DNA from: CAVOEB01 sp965249645
GTDB lineage: Bacteria > Pseudomonadota > Alphaproteobacteria > UBA828 > JAPUJA01
Assembly (NCBI GenBank): GCA_965249645.1
Contig: CBDFML010000012.1
Span: forward strand, 186,001-250,000
Direction of reading: 5' to 3'
Length of the DNA stretch: 64,000 bases
Shown in pieces: positions 37,464 through 46,723 of the stretch. Each line of letters starts with the position of its first letter. Position 1 is the stretch's first letter. The notes beneath the pieces were generated by a model. It was not told the DNA's origin and did not search any database. It saw only the letters and a program-made list of their open reading frames with translations. A program made the position numbers and the translations under genes.

Positions 37464-38236
37464 TCTTCCAGCTCGCACCAGATCGGCGTGTGGTCCGAGG
37501 CTTTCTCCTTGCCGCGCGGTCCCTTGTCGACCTCGCAGGCCGCAAGCCGGTCCGCTCCTTGCGGGCTGAGCAGCAGGTGGTCGATGCGCAAGCCCTCGTC
37601 GCGTTGCCAGCGGCCCTTCTGGTAGTCCCAGAAGGTATAGGCGCCGAGCTCGGGATGAAGCGCGCGGAAGGCATCGGTCAGCCCCAGATTGATCAGCGCC
37701 TGGAAACGGCTGCGCGATTCCGTGCGACATAGCGCGTCGTCGCGCCAGCCCTCGGGATCGTAAACGTCGTCGTCGCTCGGGCAGACGTTGTAGTCGCCTC
37801 CAAACACCGCGACCTCCTCGTGCCCGAGCTGGTCCTGGATGTGGGCGTACAAACGGTCCATCCAGGCCAGCTTGTAGGGGTATTTTTCGCTATCGGTCGG
37901 ATTGCCGTTGGGCAGGTAGATCGAGGCGACCCGCACCGTGCCGTCGACGACCGCTTCGATGTAGCGCGCCTGCTCGTCGCTCTCGTCCCCGGGCAGGCCG
38001 CGCCGGACGTCTTCGATTTGACGTTTGCTCAGGATCGCGACGCCGTTGTAGGTCTTCTGCCCGCACACCGCGATCGCATAGCCGAGATCCTCGATTTCCA
38101 GCGCGGGAAAATTTTCGTCGACGGTCTTGATCTCCTGGAGCAACACCACGTCGGGCGCTGCCTCGCCCAGCCAGGCGAGCAGGTTGGATAAGCGCGCCTT
38201 GACCGAGTTGACGTTCCAGGTCGCAATCTTGAGCAC
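37460..38236 (-). CDS. xth: Exodeoxyribonuclease III
   Basis: AP endonuclease/3' exonuclease of base-excision repair. From GTG 38236 it has 258 residues; a TTG at 38251 is in frame but overlaps the preceding gene. Family motifs are KIATWNVNSVKARL, VLLQEIKT (metal Glu), YNGVAILSK, ASIYLPNGNP, GGDYNVCPSD (Asp/Asn pair), GLRIDHLLLSP and KASDHTPIWCEL (catalytic Asp-His). All key residues are present. It lies between fmdB and the GFA gene on the - strand. Confidence 0.95.
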   Translation of the reverse strand: MLKIATWNVNSVKARLSNLLAWLGEAAPDVVLLQEIKTVDENFPALEIEDLGYAIAVCGQKTYNGVAILSKRQIEDVRRGLPGDESDEQARYIEAVVDGTVRVASIYLPNGNPTDSEKYPYKLAWMDRLYAHIQDQLGHEEVAVFGGDYNVCPSDDDVYDPEGWRDDALCRTESRSRFQALINLGLTDAFRALHPELGAYTFWDYQKGRWQRDEGLRIDHLLLSPQGADRLAACEVDKGPRGKEKASDHTPIWCELEE

Positions 38237-38240
38237 GGGC

Positions 38241-38531
38241 CTAGTGACCAATCATCCAGGGCCGCTTGGGCTTGTGGCCGTGCCCGTGATCGTGGCTATG
38301 CCCGCCATCGCCGCCCGTACGGCTGACCACCCGGGGTTCGTCCGCGCTTTTTTCGTTGCGCGAATGGGCCGTGCGGCTGGTGCCCGAGAGGGTGCTCACG
38401 CTGGGCGCGGTGATCGCGCGCGGCGCGCCGTCGCCGCAATCGGGGCACGGGGCCGGCTCGGCGGCCTCGCTCATCGCGCCCCATTCGCGGAACGGCCCGC
38501 ATGCTGCGCAGCAATAGTCGTAAAGCGGCAT
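38241..38531 (-). CDS. fmdB: FmdB-type zinc-ribbon protein
   Basis: A 96-residue protein with an N-terminal zinc ribbon (MPLYDYCCAACGPFREW, then CPDCGDGAPRAI), the CxxC-x(n)-CxxC pattern of FmdB. FmdB was named as a regulator near formamidase in Methylophilus, and the ribbon may instead help enzyme assembly or metal supply. The C-terminus is histidine-rich (GGHSHDHGHGHKPKRPW), possibly metal-binding. It follows fmdA by 25 bp on the same strand, supporting the name. Confidence 0.88.
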   Translation of the reverse strand: MPLYDYCCAACGPFREWGAMSEAAEPAPCPDCGDGAPRAITAPSVSTLSGTSRTAHSRNEKSADEPRVVSRTGGDGGHSHDHGHGHKPKRPWMIGH

Positions 38532-38556
38532 CGCTCGTCTCCCTCGCCGTGCGCGC

Positions 38557-39792
38557 CTAGCGCCGCCCGCGGGCGCGCGCGAGGTCGCCGCGCTTGCGGA
38601 TATGATCGCGCGGGCCCTTCGCGTTGGGCTGGATGTCGAACTCGAAGATCTCCGTCGGGATGTAGATCGTCACGCAGGCGTTGGGGATGTCGACGATCCC
38701 GCTGACCCGGCCTTCGACCGGCGCCGTGCTCAGGATCGCGTAGGCCTGTTCGCCCGAATAGCCAAATTTCTTCAGGTAGGAGATTGCGTTCAGGCAGGCC
38801 TGTCGGTAGGCGACATGAACGTCGAGATAGCCCTGGCGGCCTTCCTCGTCCACCGAGATGCCTTCGAAGACGAGAAACTCGGAATAGTTCGGCTCCACCG
38901 GGCCGGGCTTGAAGATCGGGCTCGCAAGGCCGTATTTCTTCATGCCGCCGCGGATCAGATCGACATGAAGATGCAGCCAGCCGGCCATCTCGATGGCGCC
39001 GCAGAATGTGATCTCTCCGTCGCCTTGCGAAAAGTGGATGTCGCCCATGGAGAGCTTGGCGCCGTTCACGTAGACCGGGAAGAAGACCTTTGATCCGCGC
39101 GAGAGGTTTTTGATGTCGCAGTTCCCGCCATGCTCGCGTGGCGGGATGGTGCGCGCCGCCTCGCGCGCAGCAGTGCGGGCGGCCGTGCCCTTCATCTGTC
39201 CCATCATGGCGTCTTGCGGCTCCGGCGGCAGGGCGAGGGGCGGTACGCGCTTCGGGTCGGTCCGGATCAACTTGCGCTCGCGCTTGTTCCACTGCTCGAG
39301 CAGCTTGCGCGACGGCGCGCAGCCGATCAGGCCGGGATGGGTGATGCCGGCGAAGCGCACGCCGGGAATGTGGCGCGAGGAGGTGTAGATGCCGTGGAAA
39401 TCCCAGATCGCCTTGCGCGCCCGGGGAAAATGGTCGGTCAGGAAGCCGCCGCCGTTGGTCTTGTCGAAGATGCCCGTATAGCCCCAGCGCGAATCCGGCA
39501 GCGGTCCAATGTCGAGGATATCGACGACCAGCAGGTCGCCGGGTTTCGCGCCCTTGACCTCGATCGGGCCGAACAGGTGGTGACAGCGCTTCAGATTGAC
39601 ATCTCGCACGTCGTTGGCGCGGTCGTCGTTGACGATTTGGCCGCCCGTCCAGTCCAGGCATTCGATGATGAAGTCCGAGCCGGGCCGTACCGAGGCCACG
39701 GGCGGAATGTCGGGGTGCCAGCGGTTATGGGGCCGAATCTCCTGTTCGGAGGGGGCCTTCGAGACATCGACCTTGATCAGTGTATCGGGCAT
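38557..39792 (-). CDS. fmdA: Formamidase/acetamidase
   Basis: Hydrolyses formamide (or short amides) to ammonia and the acid. From ATG 39792, preceded by GGGAGACGATCC, it has 411 residues, the normal size. Family signatures are HNRWHPDIPPVASVRPG, FGPIEVKGAKPGDLLVVDI, FAGITHPGLIGCAPS, GGNCDIKNLSRGSKVFFPV, GDIHFSQGDGEITFCGAIE and the end EIFEFDIQPNAKGP. Longer open frame upstream of 39792 lacks a ribosome site. With fmdB it forms an operon, giving access to formamide nitrogen. Confidence 0.95.
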   Translation of the reverse strand: MPDTLIKVDVSKAPSEQEIRPHNRWHPDIPPVASVRPGSDFIIECLDWTGGQIVNDDRANDVRDVNLKRCHHLFGPIEVKGAKPGDLLVVDILDIGPLPDSRWGYTGIFDKTNGGGFLTDHFPRARKAIWDFHGIYTSSRHIPGVRFAGITHPGLIGCAPSRKLLEQWNKRERKLIRTDPKRVPPLALPPEPQDAMMGQMKGTAARTAAREAARTIPPREHGGNCDIKNLSRGSKVFFPVYVNGAKLSMGDIHFSQGDGEITFCGAIEMAGWLHLHVDLIRGGMKKYGLASPIFKPGPVEPNYSEFLVFEGISVDEEGRQGYLDVHVAYRQACLNAISYLKKFGYSGEQAYAILSTAPVEGRVSGIVDIPNACVTIYIPTEIFEFDIQPNAKGPRDHIRKRGDLARARGRR

Positions 39793-39925
39793 GGATCGTC
39801 TCCCTGTTGCGGTTGCATGACGCATCGCCTGTCTGAACCCGGCACTCGTGATGGGGCCGTGGTTCACCCTGTCGGGAGATCGATCTTAGGACACTCGCGG
39901 AGCCGGTGAAAGTGCGACGGGCCGC

Positions 39926-40291
39926 CTAGAACAGCGAGAAGGAGTTGCCGCAGCCGCAGGATGAGGTCGCGTTCGGGTTGGTGATCGCGAATGCGGCACC
40001 CACCAGGTCGTCGACGAAGTCGATTTGCGAGCCGGCGAGATAGTTGAGAGAGGTCTCGTCGATCACCACCACGGCGCCGTCCTTCTCGATCACCTGGTCG
40101 TCGTCGTTGACCGTGCGATCGAATACGAACCCGTACTGGAAGCCCGAGCAGCCGCCGCCCGAGACCGAGACCCGGAGTTTGGCCTCGGGATCGGCCTCTT
40201 CGCTCATCAGAAAGGCAATGCGTTTGGCGGCATTGTCGCTGATCGTTACCGCCCCGCTCTGAGGCGTCTGCGAATCGGCGCTCTCGGTCAT
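39926..40291 (-). CDS. erpA: Iron-sulfur cluster insertion protein ErpA (A-type carrier)
   Basis: A-type Fe-S carrier that hands clusters to apo-proteins. It has 121 residues from ATG 40291, chosen over GTG 40297 because GAGGAG sits 7 nt upstream. The three cluster cysteines are present: VSGGGCSGFQYGF (Cys48) and ATSSCGCGNSF (Cys112, Cys114). The gene is divergent from dgt, the usual alphaproteobacterial arrangement. Confidence 0.94.
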   Translation of the reverse strand: MTESADSQTPQSGAVTISDNAAKRIAFLMSEEADPEAKLRVSVSGGGCSGFQYGFVFDRTVNDDDQVIEKDGAVVVIDETSLNYLAGSQIDFVDDLVGAAFAITNPNATSSCGCGNSFSLF

Positions 40292-40323
40292 GGCCACTCT
40301 CCTCGTCGCTTCCCGGCGCCAGT

Positions 40324-40343
40324 ATAACCGGGTTCCTGGTTAT
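40324..40343. promoter_or_regulatory. Inverted repeat in the erpA-dgt gap
   Basis: ATAACC, 8 bases, GGTTAT lie 33 bp upstream of the erpA start in an AT-richer patch. It could be an iron or Fe-S regulator site, but the sequence does not clearly match a published IscR or Fur box. Confidence 0.3.
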
Positions 40344-40430
40344 TTAGTAATTTTCCCTCACAAGTCAATGACATGCGCGATCCCTTAGACGGTCGTTGCT
40401 TGCCGCATGGCGCGCTTGTAGGGTCGGCGG

Positions 40431-41609
40431 ATGGTCGCGCCCTACGCCTGCAAGCCCGAGGAAAGCCGCGGGCGGCTGCATCCCGAACCCGAAAGCCCGC
40501 CGCGCACGGTCTATCAGCGCGACCGTGACCGCATCATCCATTGCGCCGCCTTTCGCCGCCTCGAATACAAGACCCAGGTGTTCGTCTATCACGAAGGTGA
40601 TTATTACCGCACGCGGCTTACCCACAGTCTCGAGGTTGCCCAGATCGCTCGCTCCGTGTGCCGCGATCTCGATCTCAACGAGGACATTGCCGAAGCTCTG
40701 GCGCTGGCCCACGATCTGGGCCACCCGCCCTTCGGCCATGCTGGCGAAGACGCGCTCCATGAGGTCATGACGTCCTATGGCGGCTTCGACCACAATGCCC
40801 AGACGTTGCGCGTGCTTACCCGGCTCGAGCAGCGCTACGCCGGGTTCGACGGCCTCAATCTGAGCTGGGAGACCCTCGAAGGGATAGTCAAGCACAACGG
40901 GCCTCTCACGCGCCCTGACGGCGACGGGGCGGACAGGCTGCCCTGGGCGATCGCCGAATATGGCAAGGAGCACGATCTCGAACTGGCCACCCAGCCGGGT
41001 CTCGAAGCCCAGATTACCGCGCTGGCCGACGACATCGCGTACAACAACCACGATATCGACGACGGCCTGCGCGCCGGCCTGTTCACCGTCGCCAATCTTG
41101 CCGACGTCCCCCTGGTCGGGCCCGTGTTCGCCAAAATCGACAAGCAGCATCCCGGTCTCGACACGCAACGCGCCATTCACGAGGCGGTGCGCCGGCTGAT
41201 CCATGCCATGGTCACTGATCTGACCCGCGAAACCCGCGCCCGCCTCGCCGAGGCGAAGCCCGCCAGCGCGGTCGAATTGCGTGCGTTGCCCGGGCCCATG
41301 GCCGCGCTGTCCGCCGAGATGGCCGCGAACGACCGCGCACTCAAAGCCTTCCTGCACGAAAACATGTACCGGCACTACAAGGTCAACCGGATGAAAAGCA
41401 AGGCGCGCCGGGTGCTCACCGATCTCGCCACGCTGTTCATCGCCGAGCCCGAATGCATGCCCACCGAGTGGCGCGCCAAGACGACCGGCCAGCCGCCCAA
41501 AAGCGACGCCACCGCGCGCGTCGTCGCCGATTACGTGGCCAGCATGACCGATCGCACTGCACTCGAGGAGCACGATTGGATATTCCGCATTTCGAACGAG
41601 AATAAATGA
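40431..41609 (+). CDS. dgt: Deoxyguanosinetriphosphate triphosphohydrolase-like protein
   Basis: HD-domain dNTP triphosphohydrolase that removes dNTPs, type 2 Dgt by length (392). Motifs are FRRLEYKTQVFVYHEGDYYR, RTRLTHSLEVAQIAR (His), LALAHDLGHPPFGHAGEDAL (His-Asp), and DDIAYNNHDIDDGLRAGL (Asp). MYRHYKVNRMKSKARRVLTDL lies in the C-terminal region. The argS ATG overlaps its stop (ATGA), so the two are translated in tandem. Confidence 0.93.
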   Translation: MVAPYACKPEESRGRLHPEPESPPRTVYQRDRDRIIHCAAFRRLEYKTQVFVYHEGDYYRTRLTHSLEVAQIARSVCRDLDLNEDIAEALALAHDLGHPPFGHAGEDALHEVMTSYGGFDHNAQTLRVLTRLEQRYAGFDGLNLSWETLEGIVKHNGPLTRPDGDGADRLPWAIAEYGKEHDLELATQPGLEAQITALADDIAYNNHDIDDGLRAGLFTVANLADVPLVGPVFAKIDKQHPGLDTQRAIHEAVRRLIHAMVTDLTRETRARLAEAKPASAVELRALPGPMAALSAEMAANDRALKAFLHENMYRHYKVNRMKSKARRVLTDLATLFIAEPECMPTEWRAKTTGQPPKSDATARVVADYVASMTDRTALEEHDWIFRISNENK

Positions 41610-43363
41610 ATATTTTCAATTATTTCCAGGAAATTATTGAACTGGAACTCGAGGCGTTGGGGCGGGCTGGAGAACTGCCCGGGGGGCTCGATGCCTCGCG
41701 CGTTTCCGTCGAACCGCCGCGCGATCTTGCGCATGGCGATCTCGCGACCAATGCGGCGATGGTGCTGGCCAAACCGGCGGCCATGAAGCCGCGCGACATC
41801 GCGGCCCTTCTGGCGCCCCGGCTCGAGGCGCACGCCGATGTGGCGGGCGTCGAAATCGCCGGGCCGGGCTTCGTCAATTTGCGCCTGACCGGCGCCTTCT
41901 GGTCTGCCCGAATTCCCGAGATTCTCGACGCCGGCACCGATTACGGCGGCTCGGACATCGGCGCGGGCGAGCGGGTTAATGTCGAGTACGTCTCCGCCAA
42001 CCCCACCGGGCCGCTCCATGTCGGCCACGGCCGGGGCACCGTGTTTGGCGACGCCTTGGCCGCCCTCCTCGAGTTCGCGGGGTTTTCCGTCGCCCGCGAA
42101 TACTACGTCAACGACGCCGGCGCGCAGGTCGACATGCTCGCCCGTTCCGCGTGGTTGCGCTATCGCGAGGCGCTGGGCGAGGAAATCGGCGAGATTCCCG
42201 AGGGTCTCTATCCCGGTGACTACCTCAAGCCCGTGGGCAAGGCGCTGGCCGAGGCGAAGGGCCGCGTCTGGCTCGATGCAACCGAGGACGACTGGCTGCC
42301 CGAGATCCGGCGCTTCACGATTGACGCCATGATGGCGCTGATTCGCGAAGACCTCGCGGTGCTCGGCGTGCGTCAGGAGGTCTTTACCTTCGAGCGCGAA
42401 CTCGTCGAGGCGGGCAAGGTCGATGCCGCACTTGGCGCGCTCGATGCCAAGGGCCTGATCTATACCGGCACCCTCGCGCCGCCCAAGGGCAAGGAGCCCG
42501 AAGACTGGGAGCCCCGCGAACAGCTCCTCTTTCGCTCCACCGAGTTCGGCGACGATGTCGATCGGCCGATCAAGAAATCCGACGGCGGCTGGACCTATTT
42601 CGCGAGCGACGTCGCCTACCATTTCGACAAGTTCGAGCGTGGTTTTCGCACCATGATTGATGTCTGGGGTGCTGATCACGGCGGCCACGTCAAGCGCATG
42701 AAAGCGGCGCTTAGCGCCCTGACCGACGGTGCGGGCGAGCTCGACGTCAAGCTGTGCCAGATGGTCAAGCTTTCCGAGGGCGGCCAGCCCGTGCGCATGT
42801 CGAAGCGCGCCGGCGCCTTCGTCACCCTTCGCGACGTGGTCGATGCGGTGGGCAAGGACGTCGTCCGCTTCATCATGCTCACCCGCAAAAACGACGCGCC
42901 GCTCGACTTCGATCTCGTCAAGGTCACCGAGCAGTCCAGGGACAACCCTGTGTTCTACGTCCAGTACGCCCATGCGCGGATATGCTCGGTTCGTCGCATG
43001 GCCGCCGTCGAGATGCCGGAGCTCGATCTCTCGACCGCAGCGCTTCAGGCGGCAGAGGTGAATCGCTTGACCGACGACGCCGAGATTGCTTTGATTCGCC
43101 TGCTGGCCGGATGGCCGCGGACCGTGGAGAGCGCGGCGCTGGCCCACGAACCGCATCGCCTCGCCTTCTATCTCTACGATCTCGCTTCGGCCTTCCACCT
43201 GTTGTGGACCCGGGGCAAGGAAGACCCAGCCCTGCGTTTCGTGCGCCCCGATGATGCGGCGGCCACGGCGGCGCGCTTTGCGCTCATCGAGTGCGTCGCG
43301 CAGGTAATTGCCGGGGGATTGCGGATTTTCGGCGTCGAGCCGGTGGAGGAGATGCGCGGATGA
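41606..43363 (+). CDS. argS: Arginyl-tRNA synthetase
   Basis: Class I synthetase that charges tRNA-Arg. It has 585 residues: the N-terminal Add-1 domain (to about 95), the catalytic site with ANPTGPLHVGHGRG at 131-144 (HIGH motif), the YYVNDAGAQVDMLARS insertion, the KMSKS-equivalent RMSKRAGAFVTLRDVVD, and the anticodon-binding DALR domain at the end. The N-terminus MNIFNYFQEIIELELEAL is normal. Its stop overlaps the SPOR-gene start (ATGA). Confidence 0.97.
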   Translation: MNIFNYFQEIIELELEALGRAGELPGGLDASRVSVEPPRDLAHGDLATNAAMVLAKPAAMKPRDIAALLAPRLEAHADVAGVEIAGPGFVNLRLTGAFWSARIPEILDAGTDYGGSDIGAGERVNVEYVSANPTGPLHVGHGRGTVFGDALAALLEFAGFSVAREYYVNDAGAQVDMLARSAWLRYREALGEEIGEIPEGLYPGDYLKPVGKALAEAKGRVWLDATEDDWLPEIRRFTIDAMMALIREDLAVLGVRQEVFTFERELVEAGKVDAALGALDAKGLIYTGTLAPPKGKEPEDWEPREQLLFRSTEFGDDVDRPIKKSDGGWTYFASDVAYHFDKFERGFRTMIDVWGADHGGHVKRMKAALSALTDGAGELDVKLCQMVKLSEGGQPVRMSKRAGAFVTLRDVVDAVGKDVVRFIMLTRKNDAPLDFDLVKVTEQSRDNPVFYVQYAHARICSVRRMAAVEMPELDLSTAALQAAEVNRLTDDAEIALIRLLAGWPRTVESAALAHEPHRLAFYLYDLASAFHLLWTRGKEDPALRFVRPDDAAATAARFALIECVAQVIAGGLRIFGVEPVEEMRG

Positions 43364-44202
43364 CCGACCAGCCAACCGAATACGAAGTGATGGAGTCCGA
43401 GCACGACTCGCCACCCCCGCCGCCCCGCAAGAAATCCCCAACTCGCTGGTTGCTTCCCGGATTCTTGCTCGCGGTTGTCGTCGCGGGCGTCGTCGCCTGG
43501 GCGGTGACCGGTGGCACCGGACCCGCGGAGGACGAGGGGCCGCCGCCGCTGGTCACTGCACCCGAGGAGCCGGACAAGGTAGTGCCCGACGATCCCGGCG
43601 GTCTCGACGTGCCCGATCAGGACAAGATGGTCTATGAGGCAATGACCGGCGAGGAAGAGGCGGAAGAGCCTGAGCATCTTCTTCCCGCTGGCGAGGAGCC
43701 TGCCAAAGACGCTCTGGCCGCGACGCAGGATGCCGCCCAGGCCGCAACCGACGAGGCGGCTCTCGACGGCGCGCAGGACGAGGCGGCAACCGCGGAGGGT
43801 GCGGACGACGCCCTCGGCGGCGCACCTGAACTTGCCGAAAGCGTGACCGCCGTCATCGAGCCCGCAGCGGGCGAGCCCGTCGCTGCGCCCGAGCCAGCTC
43901 CCGTCGTCGAGTCGCAACCCGAACCCGTCGTGGTCGCCAGCGCGCCGGCTGGCGATTACGTGGTCCAGGTCGGCTCGTTCCGCGAGGAATCCGTTGCCCG
44001 GGCCGAGGGCGAACGGCTTAAGCTGCTGCATGGCGAAATCGCCAGTGGCCTCGCGGTCTCGGTGCAGCGCGCGGATCTCGGGGCGGAGAAGGGCGTCTAT
44101 TACCGTGCCCGCTTTGGCGCCTTCGCGAGCCGCGAAGCGGCCGACGCCCTGTGTGCCCAGCTCAAGGCACGTAAGCAGGACTGCCTCGTCGTCAAGAAGT
44201 GA
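43360..44202 (+). CDS. SPOR-domain membrane protein
   Basis: A 280-residue single-pass membrane protein. A short cytosolic tail with a proline run (HDSPPPPPRKKSPTRW) precedes a span at about 30-50 (LLPGFLLAVVVAGVVAWAVT). A long acidic Glu/Ala/Pro-rich periplasmic region follows, then a C-terminal SPOR domain (GDYVVQVGSFREESVARAEG ... YYRARFGAFASREAADALC). SPOR domains bind denuded septal glycan, so a role in division is likely. The ATG at 43360 overlaps argS, and nagZ overlaps its stop (GTGA). This argS-SPOR-nagZ order is common in alphaproteobacteria. Confidence 0.9.
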   Translation: MTDQPTEYEVMESEHDSPPPPPRKKSPTRWLLPGFLLAVVVAGVVAWAVTGGTGPAEDEGPPPLVTAPEEPDKVVPDDPGGLDVPDQDKMVYEAMTGEEEAEEPEHLLPAGEEPAKDALAATQDAAQAATDEAALDGAQDEAATAEGADDALGGAPELAESVTAVIEPAAGEPVAAPEPAPVVESQPEPVVVASAPAGDYVVQVGSFREESVARAEGERLKLLHGEIASGLAVSVQRADLGAEKGVYYRARFGAFASREAADALCAQLKARKQDCLVVKK

Positions 44203-45224
44203 ACGCGCCCACCGCCGCCATATATGGCTGTGCCGGGCCCATCCTTGGCGCGAACGAACGCGCCTTCTTCCGTGCCGCCGATCCGTTGGGCTTCATCCTG
44301 TTCGCTCGAAACTGTGTCGATCCGGGCCAGCTTGTCGGACTTGTCGCGGCCTTGCGCGACGCCGTCGGCCGCGCCGATGCGCCGGTGTTGATCGACCAGG
44401 AGGGCGGCAGGGTCGCCCGTCTCGGACCGCCCCATTGGCGCCGCCCGCCCGAAGCCGCGCGGTTCGCTGCACTGGCCGGGCGCGACATCGAGGCGGCGGA
44501 ACGGGCTGTTTGGCTCAATGCCCGGCTGATTGCCGCCGAGCTCCGCGAGCTGGGAATTACGGTCGACTGCACGCCCGTGCTCGACGTCCCCGCTCCCGAC
44601 GGCCATGAAATCATCGGCGATCGCGCTTACGGCAACGAACCGGGCCAGATTGCGCGGCTGGGGCGCGCCGTCATCGACGGGCTGCTCGCGGGCGGTGTCG
44701 CGCCGGTCGTCAAACATATTCCCGGCCACGGGCGGGCGCGGGCCGACAGCCACCGCGCGCTTCCCGTGGTCGAGGCTGGGGCCGATGATCTTGCCGCCGT
44801 GGATTTCGCCCCCTTCGCCGCCTGCGCCGATGCGCCCTTCGCCATGACCGCCCACGTCACCTACGCCGCGTTCGATGCGGCGGCCCCCGCGACCTTCTCC
44901 CGCGCCATGATCGGCGAAATCATTCGTAAGACCATCGGTTTCAGCGGCGCGCTGATGTCTGACGACCTGTCCATGGGAGCGCTCGACGGCAGCTTGGCGT
45001 CTCGCGCGTCGCGCGCGCTCGAGGCCGGCTGCGATCTGGTTCTCCACTGCAACGGCGATGCGGTCGAGATGGCCGAAGTCGCGGCCGTCGTGCCTCGTCT
45101 GGACGGCACGCCTGCCGAGCGAGTGGCGCGCGCGCTGGCGGTGATCGGACCGCCCGCCGAGGGCGCCGAGGCAGCCGCGCTCGCCACTGCGCTCGGCGAT
45201 CTGCTCGGCCCCGGCGAGGTATAG
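44199..45224 (+). CDS. nagZ: Beta-N-acetylhexosaminidase NagZ
   Basis: GH3 enzyme that removes GlcNAc from muropeptides during wall recycling. It has 341 residues from GTG 44199. Motifs are VLIDQEGGRVARL, TVDCTPVLDVP, VVKHIPGHGRARADSHRALP (acid/base His and substrate loop, at 171-190), and GALMSDDLSMGAL (nucleophile Asp). No signal peptide is present, fitting a cytosolic recycling role. It is linked by overlap to the SPOR gene and is 3 bp from the site-2 protease gene. Confidence 0.95.
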   Translation: MNAPTAAIYGCAGPILGANERAFFRAADPLGFILFARNCVDPGQLVGLVAALRDAVGRADAPVLIDQEGGRVARLGPPHWRRPPEAARFAALAGRDIEAAERAVWLNARLIAAELRELGITVDCTPVLDVPAPDGHEIIGDRAYGNEPGQIARLGRAVIDGLLAGGVAPVVKHIPGHGRARADSHRALPVVEAGADDLAAVDFAPFAACADAPFAMTAHVTYAAFDAAAPATFSRAMIGEIIRKTIGFSGALMSDDLSMGALDGSLASRASRALEAGCDLVLHCNGDAVEMAEVAAVVPRLDGTPAERVARALAVIGPPAEGAEAAALATALGDLLGPGEV

Positions 45225-45227
45225 TCG

Positions 45228-45926
45228 GTGGGCGCTGGCGCGATCGCCTATCTGGCCTCGGTCTGGGTTCTTCCGGTTCTGTTGGCCATCACCCTGCACG
45301 AAGCCGCTCACGGCCTCGTTGCCGACCGGTTGGGCGACGATACGGCGCGGCGCGCGGGCCGGGTGACGCTCAACCCGATCAAGCATATCCACCTCGTCGG
45401 CACCATCCTGCTGCCCGGCCTGCTGCTGCTACTCGGTGCGCCGTTCCTGTTCGGTTTTGCCAAGCCCGTGCCCGTCGTCGTCTCGCGCCTGCGCCGGCCG
45501 CGGCGCGACGGCATCCTGGTCGCGCTGGCTGGGCCGGCGGCCAACGTCGTCCTCGCCTGCCTGGGCATGCTGCTGGTCAACCTTGTGTTGGGGCCCTCCG
45601 ATTCGCTCGGTTTGTGGCTTTACGACAACGCCGTGAACCTGATCCTGATCAACGTCTGGCTGGCAGCATTCAACATCCTTTCGATCCCCCCGCTGGAAGG
45701 CGGACGGGTGCTTTTGGGCTTGCTTCCTGCGCCTTTCGCAGCCCTCGTGGCGTCGCGCGAGCGCCACATCGCGCTGCTCCTGCTGGCGGCGATCTTTCTT
45801 ATTCCCCTCCTGCTTGGCCGTTTAGGGATAGACTTCAACCCGATCCATTGGGTTTTGGGTCCCGTTGTGCGAGGTTTCCTGACGGTGATCGAAAGTTTGT
45901 TCCTCTTCGCAGGCGCGGCCGCATGA
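45228..45926 (+). CDS. Site-2-type membrane protease (M50 family)
   Basis: An integral-membrane metalloprotease-like protein of 232 residues with about six spans. The zinc-binding HExxH is ITLHEAAHGL at 24-28. The second motif, usually N-x-x-P-x-P-x-L-D-G, appears as FNILSIPPLEGGRVL, with Glu where the third ligand Asp normally is. Glu may still bind zinc, or activity may be altered. Family members cut within membranes, but the substrate is unknown. GTG 45228 is used. The scpA ATG overlaps its stop codon. Confidence 0.85.
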   Translation: MGAGAIAYLASVWVLPVLLAITLHEAAHGLVADRLGDDTARRAGRVTLNPIKHIHLVGTILLPGLLLLLGAPFLFGFAKPVPVVVSRLRRPRRDGILVALAGPAANVVLACLGMLLVNLVLGPSDSLGLWLYDNAVNLILINVWLAAFNILSIPPLEGGRVLLGLLPAPFAALVASRERHIALLLLAAIFLIPLLLGRLGIDFNPIHWVLGPVVRGFLTVIESLFLFAGAAA

Positions 45927-46723
45927 GTGAGCCGGTACCACCGGTGTCGCGCGGCTTCGAGGCCGACGCGGGCCCCTTGCGCGCCCCTGCGCCGGTCCAG
46001 TTGATCCTCAACCTCGACGGTTACGAGGGTCCGCTCGATCTGCTGCTCAATCTAGCGCGCCAGCAGAAGGTCGATCTCACGCATATTTCGATCCTTGCGC
46101 TCGCCGAGCAGTTTCTTGCCTTTATCGAGAGTGCGAAGCGCATCGATATGGATATTGCGGCCGATTATCTTGTCATGGCGGCCTGGCTCGCTTATCTCAA
46201 ATCGCGCCTGCTGCTGCCCGCAGCTCCCGGCGAGGACGAGCCCTCGGCCGAGGAGATGGCCGCGGCGCTGGCTCACCAGCTGCGCCGCCTCGACGGGATG
46301 CGCGAGGCGGGGGCCCGGCTGATGGCGCGCCCGATGCTCGGCCAGGAGCGTTTCGTCCGGGGCCGGCCCGAGCCGACCCCCGTGCAACGCAGCAACGTGT
46401 ACGAGCTTTCGCTCTATGACCTGCTCAAGACCTATGCCAGCCAGGAGGCGCAGCGCCAGGTCTCGCGCATGCGGGTGGCGCCCTCGGAGTTCCACTCTCT
46501 CGAAGAGGCCTATCATCGGCTTGCGCGTCGGCTTGGCGAGATGCCCGACTGGTCGCTGCTCATGCGGTTCCTGCCCGAGGGGCTTAGCCCCGGGATCGGG
46601 CGGCGTTCCGCCGTGGCCGCCACCTTTGCTGCCAGCCTCGAGCTGGCACGCCTCGGCAAACTCCGCTTGCGCCAACTCGAACCGTTTGGTCCCATTTATG
46701 TCCGTGCTGGAGAGGCCCCATGA
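45923..46723 (+). CDS. scpA: Segregation and condensation protein A
   Basis: Kleisin of the SMC-ScpAB condensin that organises and segregates chromosomes. It has 266 residues from ATG 45923. The N-terminus LILNLDGYEGPLDLLLNLAR is the family signature, followed by VDLTHISILALAEQFLAFIE and AAWLAYLKSRLLLP. The C-terminal winged helix is around AATFAASLELARLGKLRLRQ. The start overlaps the protease stop (ATGA) and the end overlaps scpB (ATGA). Confidence 0.95.
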   Translation: MSEPVPPVSRGFEADAGPLRAPAPVQLILNLDGYEGPLDLLLNLARQQKVDLTHISILALAEQFLAFIESAKRIDMDIAADYLVMAAWLAYLKSRLLLPAAPGEDEPSAEEMAAALAHQLRRLDGMREAGARLMARPMLGQERFVRGRPEPTPVQRSNVYELSLYDLLKTYASQEAQRQVSRMRVAPSEFHSLEEAYHRLARRLGEMPDWSLLMRFLPEGLSPGIGRRSAVAATFAASLELARLGKLRLRQLEPFGPIYVRAGEAP

